64,000 bases of DNA from JBKQVT01 sp963804825 (GTDB lineage Bacteria > Planctomycetota > Planctomycetia > Pirellulales > Thermoguttaceae). Within the stretch, counting starts at the first letter, position 1. The number at the start of each line of letters is the position of its first letter. The notes below the pieces were generated by a model that saw only the letters and a list, made by a program, of their open reading frames with translations, was not told the DNA's origin and did no database searches. The position numbers and the translations under genes were made by a program. The stretch is taken from contig CAWDRV010000005.1 in the NCBI GenBank assembly GCA_963804825.1, positions 1-64,000 on the forward strand. The letters are read 5' to 3'. This document shows, piece by piece, positions 9,278 through 17,660 of this stretch.

Positions 9278-10210
9278 ATGAAAATCCTCGTGACCGGGGC
9301 CGCCGGTCAGTTGGGCGCGGAACTGTGCCGGCTGCTCGGCGCGGAGGCCATCCCGATCGACATCGACACGCTCGATCTGACCGACGGCCCGGCGGTCCGC
9401 GAGGACCCTGGCCGAGCTGAGCCCGGCGATGGTGATCAATTGCGCCGCCTACACGCGGGTGGACCAGGCCGAAAGCGAGCCGGAGGTGTGCCGGGCCGTC
9501 AATGCCACGGCGGTCGGGCACCTGGCCGACGCCTGCGGGCGGTTGGATTGCCCCTTGGTCCAGATCAGCACCGATTACGTGTTCGGCGGCCCGGCGGACC
9601 ACGGCCGGCCCTACCGCGAGGACGACCCGACCTCGCCGCAAGGCGTCTATGCGCGGACCAAGCTCGAAGGCGAGCAGGCGGCGGCCCGACATGCCAAGCA
9701 CCTGATCGTGCGGACCTGCGGCCTGTACGCCCGGCCGTCGCATCCGCAGGCGCAGAACTTCGTGCGGACGATCCTGCGTTTCGGCCCGCTCGCGCGACAC
9801 GCTCCGCGTGGTGGCCGATCAACACTGCACGCCCAGCTACGTGCCGCACGTCGCCCGGGCGGTCCTGTTTCTCGCCGGGCGTCGATCGGCCGGCGCCCGG
9901 CGCCGTGGGGCATCTATCATGTTACCAACCGCGGCGAGACCACCTGGCACGAACTGGCCGGCGAGATCGTCCGGCTCGCCGGGCTGAAGATCGCGGTCGA
10001 GGCGATCACCACGGCGGAATATCGGCGATGGCGGCCCCGCGGCCCGCCTACAGCGTGTTGGACACGACGGCCTATCATCGGCTGGGCGGGCCCGTCATGC
10101 CCGATTGGAAAGCCGCGATCGCCGAATATTTTGCCGAGGAATGGCTTGCATGGAGAAACAATCATGCCAAGAAATACGGCGCCATGCACAACCTAAAGTC
10201 GCCCTGGTGA
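9278..10210 (+). CDS. rfbD: dTDP-4-dehydrorhamnose reductase (several frameshifts)
   Basis: The last step of dTDP-L-rhamnose synthesis, an NAD(P)H-dependent SDR-type reductase. Seen: MKILVTGAAGQLGAEL, VINCAAYTRVDQAE, VQISTDYVFGG, the catalytic Tyr-Lys in GVYARTKLEGE, VRTCGLYA, VADQHCTPSYVPHVA, IYHVTNRGETTWHE and RPAYSVLDTTAYHRLG. The frame changes near 9415, 9785, 9890 and 10030. The 3' end is uncertain: as read it runs to 10210 and overlaps the next gene by about 60 bp. Together with galE this is a sugar-nucleotide pair, presumably for envelope glycans. Confidence 0.85.
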   Translation: MKILVTGAAGQLGAELCRLLGAEAIPIDIDTLDLTDGPAVREDPGRAEPGDGDQLRRLHAGGPGRKRAGGVPGRQCHGGRAPGRRLRAVGLPLGPDQHRLRVRRPGGPRPALPRGRPDLAARRLCADQARRRAGGGPTCQAPDRADLRPVRPAVASAGAELRADDPAFRPARATRSAWWPINTARPATCRTSPGRSCFSPGVDRPAPGAVGHLSCYQPRRDHLARTGRRDRPARRAEDRGRGDHHGGISAMAAPRPAYSVLDTTAYHRLGGPVMPDWKAAIAEYFAEEWLAWRNNHAKKYGAMHNLKSPW

Positions 10211-10929
10211 CCGGCAGCGGCAAGCGGCGGGTCGGCAATGCGATTGCCACGGCCTTGGCCGCCCGCGGATATGCCGTCGCCCTCCATTACCATCGTTCCG
10301 CCGAAGAGGCCCGACAGTCGCTGTCCGGCCTGCGGGCGCTTGGGCGTGCGTGCCGAGGCGTTCCAGGCCGACGTCGCCGACGCGGCGGCCGTCGCCCGAA
10401 TGTTCCACGAGATGCTGAAGACCTTCGGCCGGCTCGACGTTCTGGTCACGGCGGCCGCCGTCTGGGACCGCCGCGGCCTGGAGGAAACGACCGCTGCGGA
10501 CGTGCGGCGGCGTTCGAGGTCAACGCCTTGGGCACGTTCCTCTGTTGCCAGCACGCCGGCCGGATCATGGTCGGCCAGCCGGAAGGCGGCGCGATCGTGA
10601 CCATCGGCGATTGGGCCTGCGCCCGGCCGTACGGCAACTATGCGGCCTATTTTCTCAGCAAGGGCGCCATTCCCACGTTGACCCGCGCGCTGGCGGTCGA
10701 GCTGGCCCAGCGGAATCGGGCCGTCCGGGTGAACTGCATCCTGCCCGGCCCGGTGATGCGGCCGGAGGACCTTTCCGACGCGGAAGTGAAAGGCGCGGTT
10801 GCCGGCACGCTGTTGAAGCGTCTGGGTCGTCCGGAGAACATTGCCCAGGCGGTGGTGTTTCTGGTGGAGAACGACTATGTGACGGGGGTCTGTTTGCCGG
10901 TGGACGGCGGCCGGACGATCGCGTCGTAG
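10150..10929 (+). CDS. SDR-family oxidoreductase, pteridine-reductase-like
   Basis: A 259-residue short-chain dehydrogenase/reductase. N-terminal cofactor motif VTGSGKRRVGNAIA (the Arg-rich loop favours NADPH), DVLVTAAAVWDRRG, FEVNALGTFLCCQHAG, catalytic Tyr-Lys as YFLSK, VNCILPGPVM, and the C-terminal GVCLPVDGG tetramer motif. The two frame changes, near 10345 and 10505, compensate, so the ends are in register. Overall it resembles FolM/pteridine reductases more than fatty-acid FabG, but the substrate cannot be fixed from sequence. ATG 10150 is used; ATG 10141 is in frame and possible. Confidence 0.75.
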   Translation: MEKQSCQEIRRHAQPKVALVTGSGKRRVGNAIATALAARGYAVALHYHRSAEEARQSLSGLRALGRACRGVPGRRRRRGGRRPNVPRDAEDLRPARRSGHGGRRLGPPRPGGNDRCGRAAAFEVNALGTFLCCQHAGRIMVGQPEGGAIVTIGDWACARPYGNYAAYFLSKGAIPTLTRALAVELAQRNRAVRVNCILPGPVMRPEDLSDAEVKGAVAGTLLKRLGRPENIAQAVVFLVENDYVTGVCLPVDGGRTIAS

Positions 10930-10974
10930 CGGTCCATTTCACCCATGATGTCAGCGTTCGGCGGCAGTCGCAGG

Positions 10975-11030
10975 TCATGCTTTAGCATGACGGAACCTCT
11001 TATTCTACAAGACGTTATGCTAAAGCATAA
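10975..11030. repeat. Pair of related hairpins
   Basis: TCATGCTTTAGCATGA (10975-10990) and TTATGCTAAAGCATAA (11015-11030) are short palindromes that are near reverse complements of each other. They lie between convergent genes and probably end transcription or belong to a short dispersed repeat family. Confidence 0.6.
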
Positions 11031-11039
11031 CCTACCTAC

Positions 11040-11753
11040 TTAGCCTTGGGCCGGTTCCCGTCCCAAAAACAGCGAATGTCGGGAACGCGCACGAGCCAAC
11101 GCCTCGATCCCGCCCCTAGTCACCTTCGTCCCGGTTAGGACTACAGTGAGCCCGCGGGGTGCCTTTTCGAGTTCTCGCAGGGCCCTGTCCGACACGCCGG
11201 TATCATCAAGACAAACCTCCCAAAGATTCGCAAGGCCGCACAGCCACCGAACGCCGTCGTCGGTAACGCGCGTTCCGCCGAGGTCCAGGTCATGTATATG
11301 CGGACACCTTTCTGCCAACCACCGAATGCCCTCGCTGTCGACATTGGTCCCACGAAGTTGCAACCAGGATAAATTGCGGCAATCGAGCTCCTTGATTGCT
11401 GCAGAAGTGATTTTCGTTTGCGAAAGGTCCAGTCGCCAGAGACGTTTATAGCCTTTCAACAACGAAATATTCTGGTCGTCGAACGCGGGGCTATTCAGCC
11501 ATATTGCCCGAACCTCCGCCGGGTCGTCGAAAAATGCCGGCCTCATGTGACCTTCCACGCCATACCTTACCAGAACCGTTCCGCCGGCCATGCGAAGCCT
11601 CGGATATGGCGCGAAAGGGATCGGCACCAATGCGGGGAATTCCAGCATACCCATACGGCCAGCGCTACCACGACGGGGGGCCATAGCGGCTCGCGCGATG
11701 CGGCGTCCACGTACGCCAAACGGACAGGAAAAACCTTTAATACAGGGCATCAC
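11040..11753 (-). CDS. Leucine-rich repeat protein
   Basis: Up to 237 residues with at least five LRRs of the RNI/planctomycete kind: LWRLDLSQTKITSAAIKEL, LSWLQLRGTNVDSEGIRWL, IHDLDLGGTRVTDDGVRWL, LWEVCLDDTGVSDRALREL, then LTVVLTGTKVTRGGIEAL. The first 80 or so residues have no repeat and contain a Pro-rich patch (ALVPIPFAPYP). The true start is unclear; several Met codons lie in the first 40 residues. No signal peptide is obvious. These proteins are common in planctomycetes and are presumed to bind partners; the function is unknown. Confidence 0.7.
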   Translation of the reverse strand: MMPCIKGFSCPFGVRGRRIARAAMAPRRGSAGRMGMLEFPALVPIPFAPYPRLRMAGGTVLVRYGVEGHMRPAFFDDPAEVRAIWLNSPAFDDQNISLLKGYKRLWRLDLSQTKITSAAIKELDCRNLSWLQLRGTNVDSEGIRWLAERCPHIHDLDLGGTRVTDDGVRWLCGLANLWEVCLDDTGVSDRALRELEKAPRGLTVVLTGTKVTRGGIEALARARSRHSLFLGREPAQG

Positions 11754-11777
11754 GTCCGCGAGGGGAGGAAAACGGTG

Positions 11778-13079
11778 TCAGCAACCGAAAACAACGGTTC
11801 CTGACACCTTCGATGCTGCAAACCCGCGAAAAACTAATGGTGGGGCTTCGGACCATGCTTCGCATGGTGCCCCTCGACCCACCCTACAAACTACAAATTT
11901 GCGACCTTCCGCGGCAGCGACTATCTTCTGCACACTGAACTTGTGCACCGTCGTTTCCTTGTACGTCTCGCCCGGCTTCAGGACCGTCGTCGGATAGTCC
12001 GGATGGTTCGGTGAATCGGGATAGTGCTCCGTCTCGAGGCAGAAGGCGAAATGCTTTTGGTACTTCTTGCCGCCGGCGGTGATCGTGCCGTCGAGGAAAT
12101 TGCCGGTGTAGAACTGGATGCCCGGCTGCGTGGTGAAAATTTCCATCACGCGGCCGCTCGTGGGCTCGACCACCCGGGCGGCCGCCACCATCCGCTCGTC
12201 GTCTTCGTGCCTGTTCAGCACGTAGCAGTGGTCGTAGCCGTCGTTCTTCCCCTTGCCAAGCTGCTCGATGCGGGAGCCGATGGTCTTGGACGTGGTGAAG
12301 TCCATGGGCGTGCCCTTCACCGGGGCCGGGGCGCCGACGGGGATGAAGTCCTTAATGGGCAGATAGCGGTCGGCGTCGATCTTCATTTCGTGCCCGAGCA
12401 CGTCGCCCGAGCCGGCGCCGGCCAGGTTCCAATAGGCGTGATTGGTGAGATTGACGACCGTGGGCTTGTCCGTGGTCGCCTCGTACTCCATTTTCAGTTC
12501 GTTGTCGTTCGTCAGGCTGTAGGTGACCTTGGCGGAGAGGTTGCCCGGATAATGCTCCTCGCCGTCGGGGCTTTCGTAGGTGAAGACGACGCCGACCAGC
12601 GAGCGTTTGGTCTCGATCGGCTTGGCCTTCCAGACGACCTTGTCGAATCCCTTCTTTCCGCCGTGCAGGTGGTTGTTGCCGTTGTTGACCGCCAGCGAAT
12701 ATTCCTTGCCGTCGAGCGTGAAGCGGCCCTTGGCGATGCGGTTGGCATAGCGGCCGACGGTCGCGCCGAAGTAGGGCGTGTCCGGCTTGAGATAGTCGGC
12801 CAGCGAATCGCGATAGAGGGTGACGTTCTCGATCTTGCCGTTGCGGTCGGGGACGTCCACCTCGGTGATCGTGGCCCCGTAGGTCATGATCTTGACCTTC
12901 AGGCCGTTGTCATTGGTCAACGTGTAAAGCTCGACTTCGGTGCCGTCGGGGAGTTTGCCGTAGGGGGTTTTCGTGACGCTCATCGTGTCCTTGCCTTCAG
13001 TGGGAGTTGTCTCTCGATTACAGCCTGCCAACAGGGCGATGCCGAGCATCGCCACCCAACCGCGATTCCACCACGTCAT
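11778..13079 (-). CDS. galM: Aldose 1-epimerase, lipoprotein form
   Basis: A mutarotase that interconverts alpha and beta anomers of galactose or glucose. It has a lipoprotein signal (VAMLGIALLAGC, lipobox LAGC), so it is exported and lipid-anchored. Catalytic features are GRYANRIAKGRF, NNGNNHLHGG, the acid His in TNHAYWNL, and the base Glu in FCLETEHYPDSPN. The family normally ends soon after the KETTVHKFSV stretch. Here about 40 more residues are read from a dispersed palindromic repeat (around 11831-11890), so the native stop has probably been lost to an indel. The start at 13079 overlaps the stop of the TPR gene by 4 bp, indicating translational coupling. Confidence 0.85.
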   Translation of the reverse strand: MTWWNRGWVAMLGIALLAGCNRETTPTEGKDTMSVTKTPYGKLPDGTEVELYTLTNDNGLKVKIMTYGATITEVDVPDRNGKIENVTLYRDSLADYLKPDTPYFGATVGRYANRIAKGRFTLDGKEYSLAVNNGNNHLHGGKKGFDKVVWKAKPIETKRSLVGVVFTYESPDGEEHYPGNLSAKVTYSLTNDNELKMEYEATTDKPTVVNLTNHAYWNLAGAGSGDVLGHEMKIDADRYLPIKDFIPVGAPAPVKGTPMDFTTSKTIGSRIEQLGKGKNDGYDHCYVLNRHEDDERMVAAARVVEPTSGRVMEIFTTQPGIQFYTGNFLDGTITAGGKKYQKHFAFCLETEHYPDSPNHPDYPTTVLKPGETYKETTVHKFSVQKIVAAAEGRKFVVCRVGRGAPCEAWSEAPPLVFRGFAASKVSGTVVFGC

Positions 13080-14773
13080 TTCGATTCTCCTTTTTGCAGT
13101 CTGAGGATCAGGTCCCGGTTTGTTTTTGCGTTCGTATCCTTCGGGTCCAATTCGATGACTTTGTTGAAGTCGGCCAAGGCGGCGGAGTACGCCCGGAGTT
13201 TGAAGAAGGCATAACCGCGGTTGCCGTAGGCCGCCGTGAACTGCGGGTCCAGCTCGATGGCCTGGGTGTAGTCGGTGATGGCGCTGTCGAACTGGCCTTT
13301 CTTCCGATAGGCCAGGCCGCGGTCGAAATGGACTTCCGGACACCGCGGGTATGCCAACACCGCCTGGTCGTACTCGGCGATGGCCTGGTCCAGCTTGTCC
13401 TCCTTTTGCAGGGCGACCGCCTTCAGGAGGTGGACCTTGGCCTCGTCGCGGAATTTTTGCAAGGCGGTTTCCAGCCGGTCGACCAACTCGCCGCGCAGTT
13501 TGGCGTCCTTGGCCGGCCCCCATTGCTTGTAACCCTCGACCGGCTTGGGTTCCAGGCGGAAGACTTCCTTGTAGTCGGCCATCGCCTTGTCCATGTCGTT
13601 TTTCCTGGCGTAGGCCAGGGCGCGAAGGAAGTACGCCTCGCCGTTCTCGGCATCCAGCTTGATGGCCTCGTCGAAGTCGGCGATGGCCTTTTTCAACTCG
13701 CCCTGGCGGCTGTACGCATAGCCGCGGCGGAGCCGACTCATCGAATCGTCCTTCAGCAGCCGGACCGCGCGATTCAGATCGGTCATGGCCCTGTCGTAAT
13801 CGCCCATGATGGCCAGCACGTAGCCCCGTTCTCGATAGCCTTCCGTATACTCGGGATCGAGCCGGATGGCCTCGTCATAGTCGGCCAGCGACTTGTCCAG
13901 TTCGCCCCTGCACGACAAGCAGAACCCCCGGCTGAAACGGGCCGCCGGCTCCTTCGGGTCAAGCTCGACGGCCCGATTCAGATCGCTCAGTCCGCCGTCG
14001 AGGTCTTCCATCATGGTGCGGGCGTAGCCGCGATCGGACCACGCGTCGGCGTCCTTGGGGTCCAGTTTCAACGCCCGAGTGAAGTCGGTGATGGCGTTGT
14101 TCCAGTCGCCCAACTGCGAGAAAGTCATGCCGCGGCTGATAAAGGCCTTTTCGTTCTTGGGGTCGAGCTGAATCGCCTTGTTCAGATCCTCCAGGGCGTC
14201 GTTGTATTTGCCCCGCAGGGTCTTGATGAAGCCGCGGTCGCGGTAGGCGTTGGCATACTTCGGATCGATCCGGATCGCTTCGCTGTAGTCGTCGATGGCC
14301 TTGTCCTTGTCGCCCTTGCGATAATAGGCGAAACCGCGGTTGAAATGCGCGGTGGCGTTGTTCGGGCTGAGCCTCAACGCCGTATCCAAGTCGGTCAATG
14401 CCGCCTCGAAGTTCTCTTTCATCGTGTAGGCCAGTCCGCGGGTGCTGTAGGCAACCGCCGACTTGGGATCGATTTGAATCGCCTCCGTCAGGGCGGTGAT
14501 CGCGTCGTCCCATTTCGCGTCGTTCACGGCGTCGACGCCCCGGCGGTAGGACTCACTGTCCGTCGGCGCCGCCTTTTCGACGGCGCCGGCCGGCCCCTTG
14601 TCGGCGCCGCCCGATTCTTGCACGCGCGGCGAATCCTTGGCCTTCTTGTCGTCGTGCCGGTCGCCGGGCTGGGGCAAACGCAAGCGGTCGCCCAAAGGCG
14701 ACTGTGCCACGGCGGCCGCCGGTCCGCCGGCCATCCACGCCAGGAACAAAGCGATCCAGAGAGCTTTCTTCAT
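13076..14773 (-). CDS. Exported TPR-repeat protein
   Basis: 565 residues. A signal peptide (MKKALWIALFLAWMAGG...AVAQ) is followed by a charged linker, then about fourteen 34-residue TPR units from roughly residue 70 to the end, each close to the consensus A-Y-x-x-R-G-x-A-Y...A-I-x-D-x-x-x-A-I-x-L-D-P. The unit around EGYKQWGPAKDAKLRGELV is degenerate and divides the array into ten plus three. It acts outside the cytoplasm as a scaffold; the partner is unknown. It is transcribed between the zinc-ribbon/chagasin-like gene and galM, which it overlaps by 4 bp. Confidence 0.85.
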   Translation of the reverse strand: MKKALWIALFLAWMAGGPAAAVAQSPLGDRLRLPQPGDRHDDKKAKDSPRVQESGGADKGPAGAVEKAAPTDSESYRRGVDAVNDAKWDDAITALTEAIQIDPKSAVAYSTRGLAYTMKENFEAALTDLDTALRLSPNNATAHFNRGFAYYRKGDKDKAIDDYSEAIRIDPKYANAYRDRGFIKTLRGKYNDALEDLNKAIQLDPKNEKAFISRGMTFSQLGDWNNAITDFTRALKLDPKDADAWSDRGYARTMMEDLDGGLSDLNRAVELDPKEPAARFSRGFCLSCRGELDKSLADYDEAIRLDPEYTEGYRERGYVLAIMGDYDRAMTDLNRAVRLLKDDSMSRLRRGYAYSRQGELKKAIADFDEAIKLDAENGEAYFLRALAYARKNDMDKAMADYKEVFRLEPKPVEGYKQWGPAKDAKLRGELVDRLETALQKFRDEAKVHLLKAVALQKEDKLDQAIAEYDQAVLAYPRCPEVHFDRGLAYRKKGQFDSAITDYTQAIELDPQFTAAYGNRGYAFFKLRAYSAALADFNKVIELDPKDTNAKTNRDLILRLQKGESK

Positions 14774-14899
14774 CCGAGCACCCGATTTTGCGAAACCGCA
14801 AGCGTGACGCCCGCCGCCTCCAATCCCAAATCCCCAAATCCCCAAATCCCTTCTCCATAACCTACCCGCTTTCGCGTCAAAGATCAATCCCCGGACAGT

Positions 14900-16016
14900 T
14901 CAGGAATGAGGAGGCGGGGCAACAGGCTTCGGGGCGGCGGGCTTCGGGGGCAAGACCTCCACCGTACAACGGAAGGTGTCCAACGGCGGCTGATCCTTCA
15001 GCCACGGCCGGAGGTAGATGAGTTTGATCGTCGTGACGCCCGGCTGCAAGGCCCGGAACTTGAAATAATAGGTTCCCCCGCTGCCGACGATGCCGGGTTT
15101 GACGGGCGTGCGAACATACTGCCGTTCCGCCGCCGGCTGCACCGCCTGGCCGTTGACGGCGGCCGTCTGCCACTCGTAACCCGTGGTAGGGTTGCCCGCC
15201 AGGCGGACCAGCACCCATTGCCCGACGGGCACTTGGAAGCGTTTACCGTTGTCGCCCTTCTCGAGGATGAACCATTGCGGCGGCGCCGGCGGGGCCCCGG
15301 CGGCGGGCAATGCCAAGGGGCGTCCCTTTCGGTTCACTTGGCGAGAGGGCAACGGCATCCAACCGTGCAGGCCCGATTTCGTCTGCGGCACATCGACCCA
15401 ATAGATCGGCCCCCACGGCGTGTTGTAATAGTCGTTCACTTGCCCGCGCGGCAATTTCTGGCCATCGTACAACAGCCGGCCCGACCGTCCCTCGGCGGGC
15501 GTGCCGGGATCGGTGATTTGCAGCGTGTATTGCCAGTGGCCCGACACGTAGGCGCCCGCCTTGTTCGGATCGATGGGCTTGGGCGGCAGCGGGGCCGCCT
15601 TGCCTGGCTTCGCCGCACCGGCTGGCGGAGCCTTTTCCGGTGGAACCTTTTCCGGCGGAGTCTTTTCCGGCGGAGTCTTTTCCGGCGGAGTCTTTTCCGG
15701 CGGAGTCTTTTCCGGCGGAGTCTTCTCCGGCGGAGGGCCGCCGTCGGGACTCTTTTCCTTTGGCGCCGTGCCGCCGGGCAGGGGCTTCGCGTCGGCATCC
15801 AACGCCGCCAAACAGTGCTCGCAACGGTGCAGCGACGCACTGCACTTTGGGCACAGTTTCAGCGCCTCGCTCGTGGTCGGCGCCGCACACGATGCACTTG
15901 CCGGGATTGCCGACGAACATCAGGTCGCGGCACTTGGGGCATAGCGTCGCCCAGGCCGCCGCGGACCAAGCCAACACGATCCCCATGCAGAGAATTGCGA
16001 CCCGCTTCCTTGTCAT
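14900..16016 (-). CDS. Zinc-ribbon, Pro-Glu-Lys repeat and chagasin-like domain protein
   Basis: About 370 residues. An N-terminal signal or anchor (VAILCMGIVLAWSAAAWA) is followed by a double zinc ribbon with four CxxC pairs (CPKC, CIVC, CPKC, CEHC). The last two pairs lie past a one-base frame change near 15880. Next come seven tandem PPEK units, five of them exact PPEKT. The last 110 residues carry I42/chagasin inhibitor signatures: NPTTGYEW, GSGGTYYFKF and a C-terminal YLRPW. Chagasin-fold proteins inhibit papain-like proteases. Whether this one does so, or uses the fold for binding, is unknown. It follows the RsbU-type gene by 21 bp and may share its transcript. Confidence 0.7.
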
Positions 16017-16037
16017 GGCATCACTCCTTGTCGATCT

Positions 16038-17198
16038 CTACGTCGATCCCTGCCCTTCGCTCAATGCCTTGACGACCACCATGGTAATGTCGTCCTGATG
16101 CGGTTGATTGCGGCAGAAGCCGAGGATTTCGTCGTACAGCGCGTGGATGATTTGCCGCGCCGGGTGGTCGCGCTCGCTGCGAATCACTTCCAATACGCGG
16201 CCGACGCCGAAGCGGACCCGACCGGGCGATTCCGCCTCGGTCAAGCCGTCGGTGAAGAAAGCCATGATGTCTCCCGCCCGCAGGGCGAGCGACGGCGAGG
16301 ATGGGACCACCGTCTCCGCCTCGACTCCGAGGGGGATGCTGGTGCTGTCCAGCACGGTGACATTGCTCCCCGCGTGCAGCACGTAGCCCCGCTGCCCGGC
16401 GCTGGCGTACACGATCGAGCGGGTGCGGGGATCGAGCCTGACCAGCGCCAGGGTGACGAAATGGAAATCGCCCGTATCGACCGCCAGCACGCGGTTGGCG
16501 CAGGTGAGGATTTCTCCGGCGTCGCAATGGGTCTGCGCCAAGGTCCGCAAACAGGCGCGGGTCTCCGACATCAGCAGGGCGGGGCCCATGCCGTGGCTGC
16601 TGACGTCGCCGACCACGATGGCGAGGCATCCGTCGGTCATCGAGATATAGTCGAAGTAATCGCCGGCGGCGTCTTTCGCCGGGTACAACGCCCCGGCGAT
16701 GTCGAAGCCGGGCAGGGCGGGCGAGCGGACCGGGTAGAGCCGCTGCTGGATTTCCTGGGCCGCCCGGAACTCCTCCGACGCATCGCGGAGGGCCTCTTCC
16801 GCGCGGCGCCGCCGGCTCCGCTCGATCGCATAGCGGATGGAGCGGACCAGCAGGTTGTCGTCGACTTTCCCTTTGACCAGGTAGTCTTGGGCGCCGGCCT
16901 GGACCGCCTTGACCGCCGCCGTCTCGTCGTCGTAACCGGAAAGCACGACGATGGGCACGTCGGCGGCGTGCGCGTGCATGACGAAGAACGTTTCCAGGCC
17001 GCGGCTGTCGGGCAGCGTAAGGTCCAAGAGGATGACGTCGAACATGCTCTCCGCGCAGCGCTCGATGCCCGCCGAAAGCAACTCCACGTGGACCAACTCG
17101 AAAGGGCCGTCCCAACGGTCGCCCAACAGGTTGCGCATGACCCAAACGTCGTCGGGATCGTCTTCCACCAGCAGAATTCGGACTTGTGGATGCGGCAT
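16038..17198 (-). CDS. Response regulator with RsbU-type PP2C phosphatase output
   Basis: 386 residues. A receiver domain (ILLVEDDPDDVW; phospho-acceptor Asp in VILLDLTLPDSRG; conserved Lys in DYLVKG) is joined by a helical linker ending near EFRAAQEIQQRLYP to a SpoIIE/RsbU PP2C domain (residues about 165-380). The latter has metal-binding DAAGDYFDY, VGDVSSHGMGPALLM and FFTDGLTEAE motifs. Such proteins dephosphorylate an anti-anti-sigma factor when the receiver is phosphorylated, releasing an alternative sigma factor or another partner. No such target is encoded nearby. It is the third gene of the cassette led by the histidine kinase. Confidence 0.9.
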   Translation of the reverse strand: MPHPQVRILLVEDDPDDVWVMRNLLGDRWDGPFELVHVELLSAGIERCAESMFDVILLDLTLPDSRGLETFFVMHAHAADVPIVVLSGYDDETAAVKAVQAGAQDYLVKGKVDDNLLVRSIRYAIERSRRRRAEEALRDASEEFRAAQEIQQRLYPVRSPALPGFDIAGALYPAKDAAGDYFDYISMTDGCLAIVVGDVSSHGMGPALLMSETRACLRTLAQTHCDAGEILTCANRVLAVDTGDFHFVTLALVRLDPRTRSIVYASAGQRGYVLHAGSNVTVLDSTSIPLGVEAETVVPSSPSLALRAGDIMAFFTDGLTEAESPGRVRFGVGRVLEVIRSERDHPARQIIHALYDEILGFCRNQPHQDDITMVVVKALSEGQGST

Positions 17199-17213
17199 GA
17201 ACGCGGTTGACTT

Positions 17214-17657
17214 TCAATCCAAGGTCGGCGGTTCGACCAACTCCAACCAGTACTTGCCCAGCGTGTCCATCAGCTCGACCAAGGCGCGGAACGTCACCGG
17301 CTTGGTCACGTAGGAGTTCACTCCCATCCGGTACGAGTATTCGATGTCGTCCTTGTCCGTCGAGGTCGTCAGGACCACGACGGGGATTTGCTTGAACCAG
17401 GCGTCGGCTTTCAACTCCCGCAGCGCCTCGCGGCCGTCCTTCTTGGGCATTTTGAGGTCCAAGAGGATGAGATCGGGCACGGGCGCGGCGCCGACCTCGG
17501 CATACGGGCCGCGGCGGTGCAGATAGTCCAACAACTCCTCGCCGTCGCGGACGACGCGAAGATCGTACTTCTGGCCGTTCTCGACCAGGGCCTCGCGGAC
17601 CAACAAGCAATCGTCCGCGTCGTCGTCGGCCATCAGGATGACGCCGGATTTTCGCAT
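17214..17657 (-). CDS. Single-domain response regulator
   Basis: 147 residues forming one receiver domain of the Rcp1/CheY-like type: acidic pocket ADDDADD, phospho-acceptor Asp in LILLDLKMPKKDG, Thr in VVLTTSTD, Lys in VTKPV. There is no output domain, so it probably relays phosphate or acts by protein contact. It lies 3 bp after the histidine kinase and 15 bp before the RsbU-type regulator, in one operon. Receivers of this type often pair with kinases that carry PAS or GAF sensors, as here. Confidence 0.92.
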   Translation of the reverse strand: MRKSGVILMADDDADDCLLVREALVENGQKYDLRVVRDGEELLDYLHRRGPYAEVGAAPVPDLILLDLKMPKKDGREALRELKADAWFKQIPVVVLTTSTDKDDIEYSYRMGVNSYVTKPVTFRALVELMDTLGKYWLELVEPPTLD

Positions 17658-17660
17658 CGC

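Noticed and set aside
15600..15740. Regularly spaced short repeats suggesting a CRISPR array
   Set aside because: The 18-bp units are contiguous, without spacers, and encode the PPEK repeats of the minus-strand protein.
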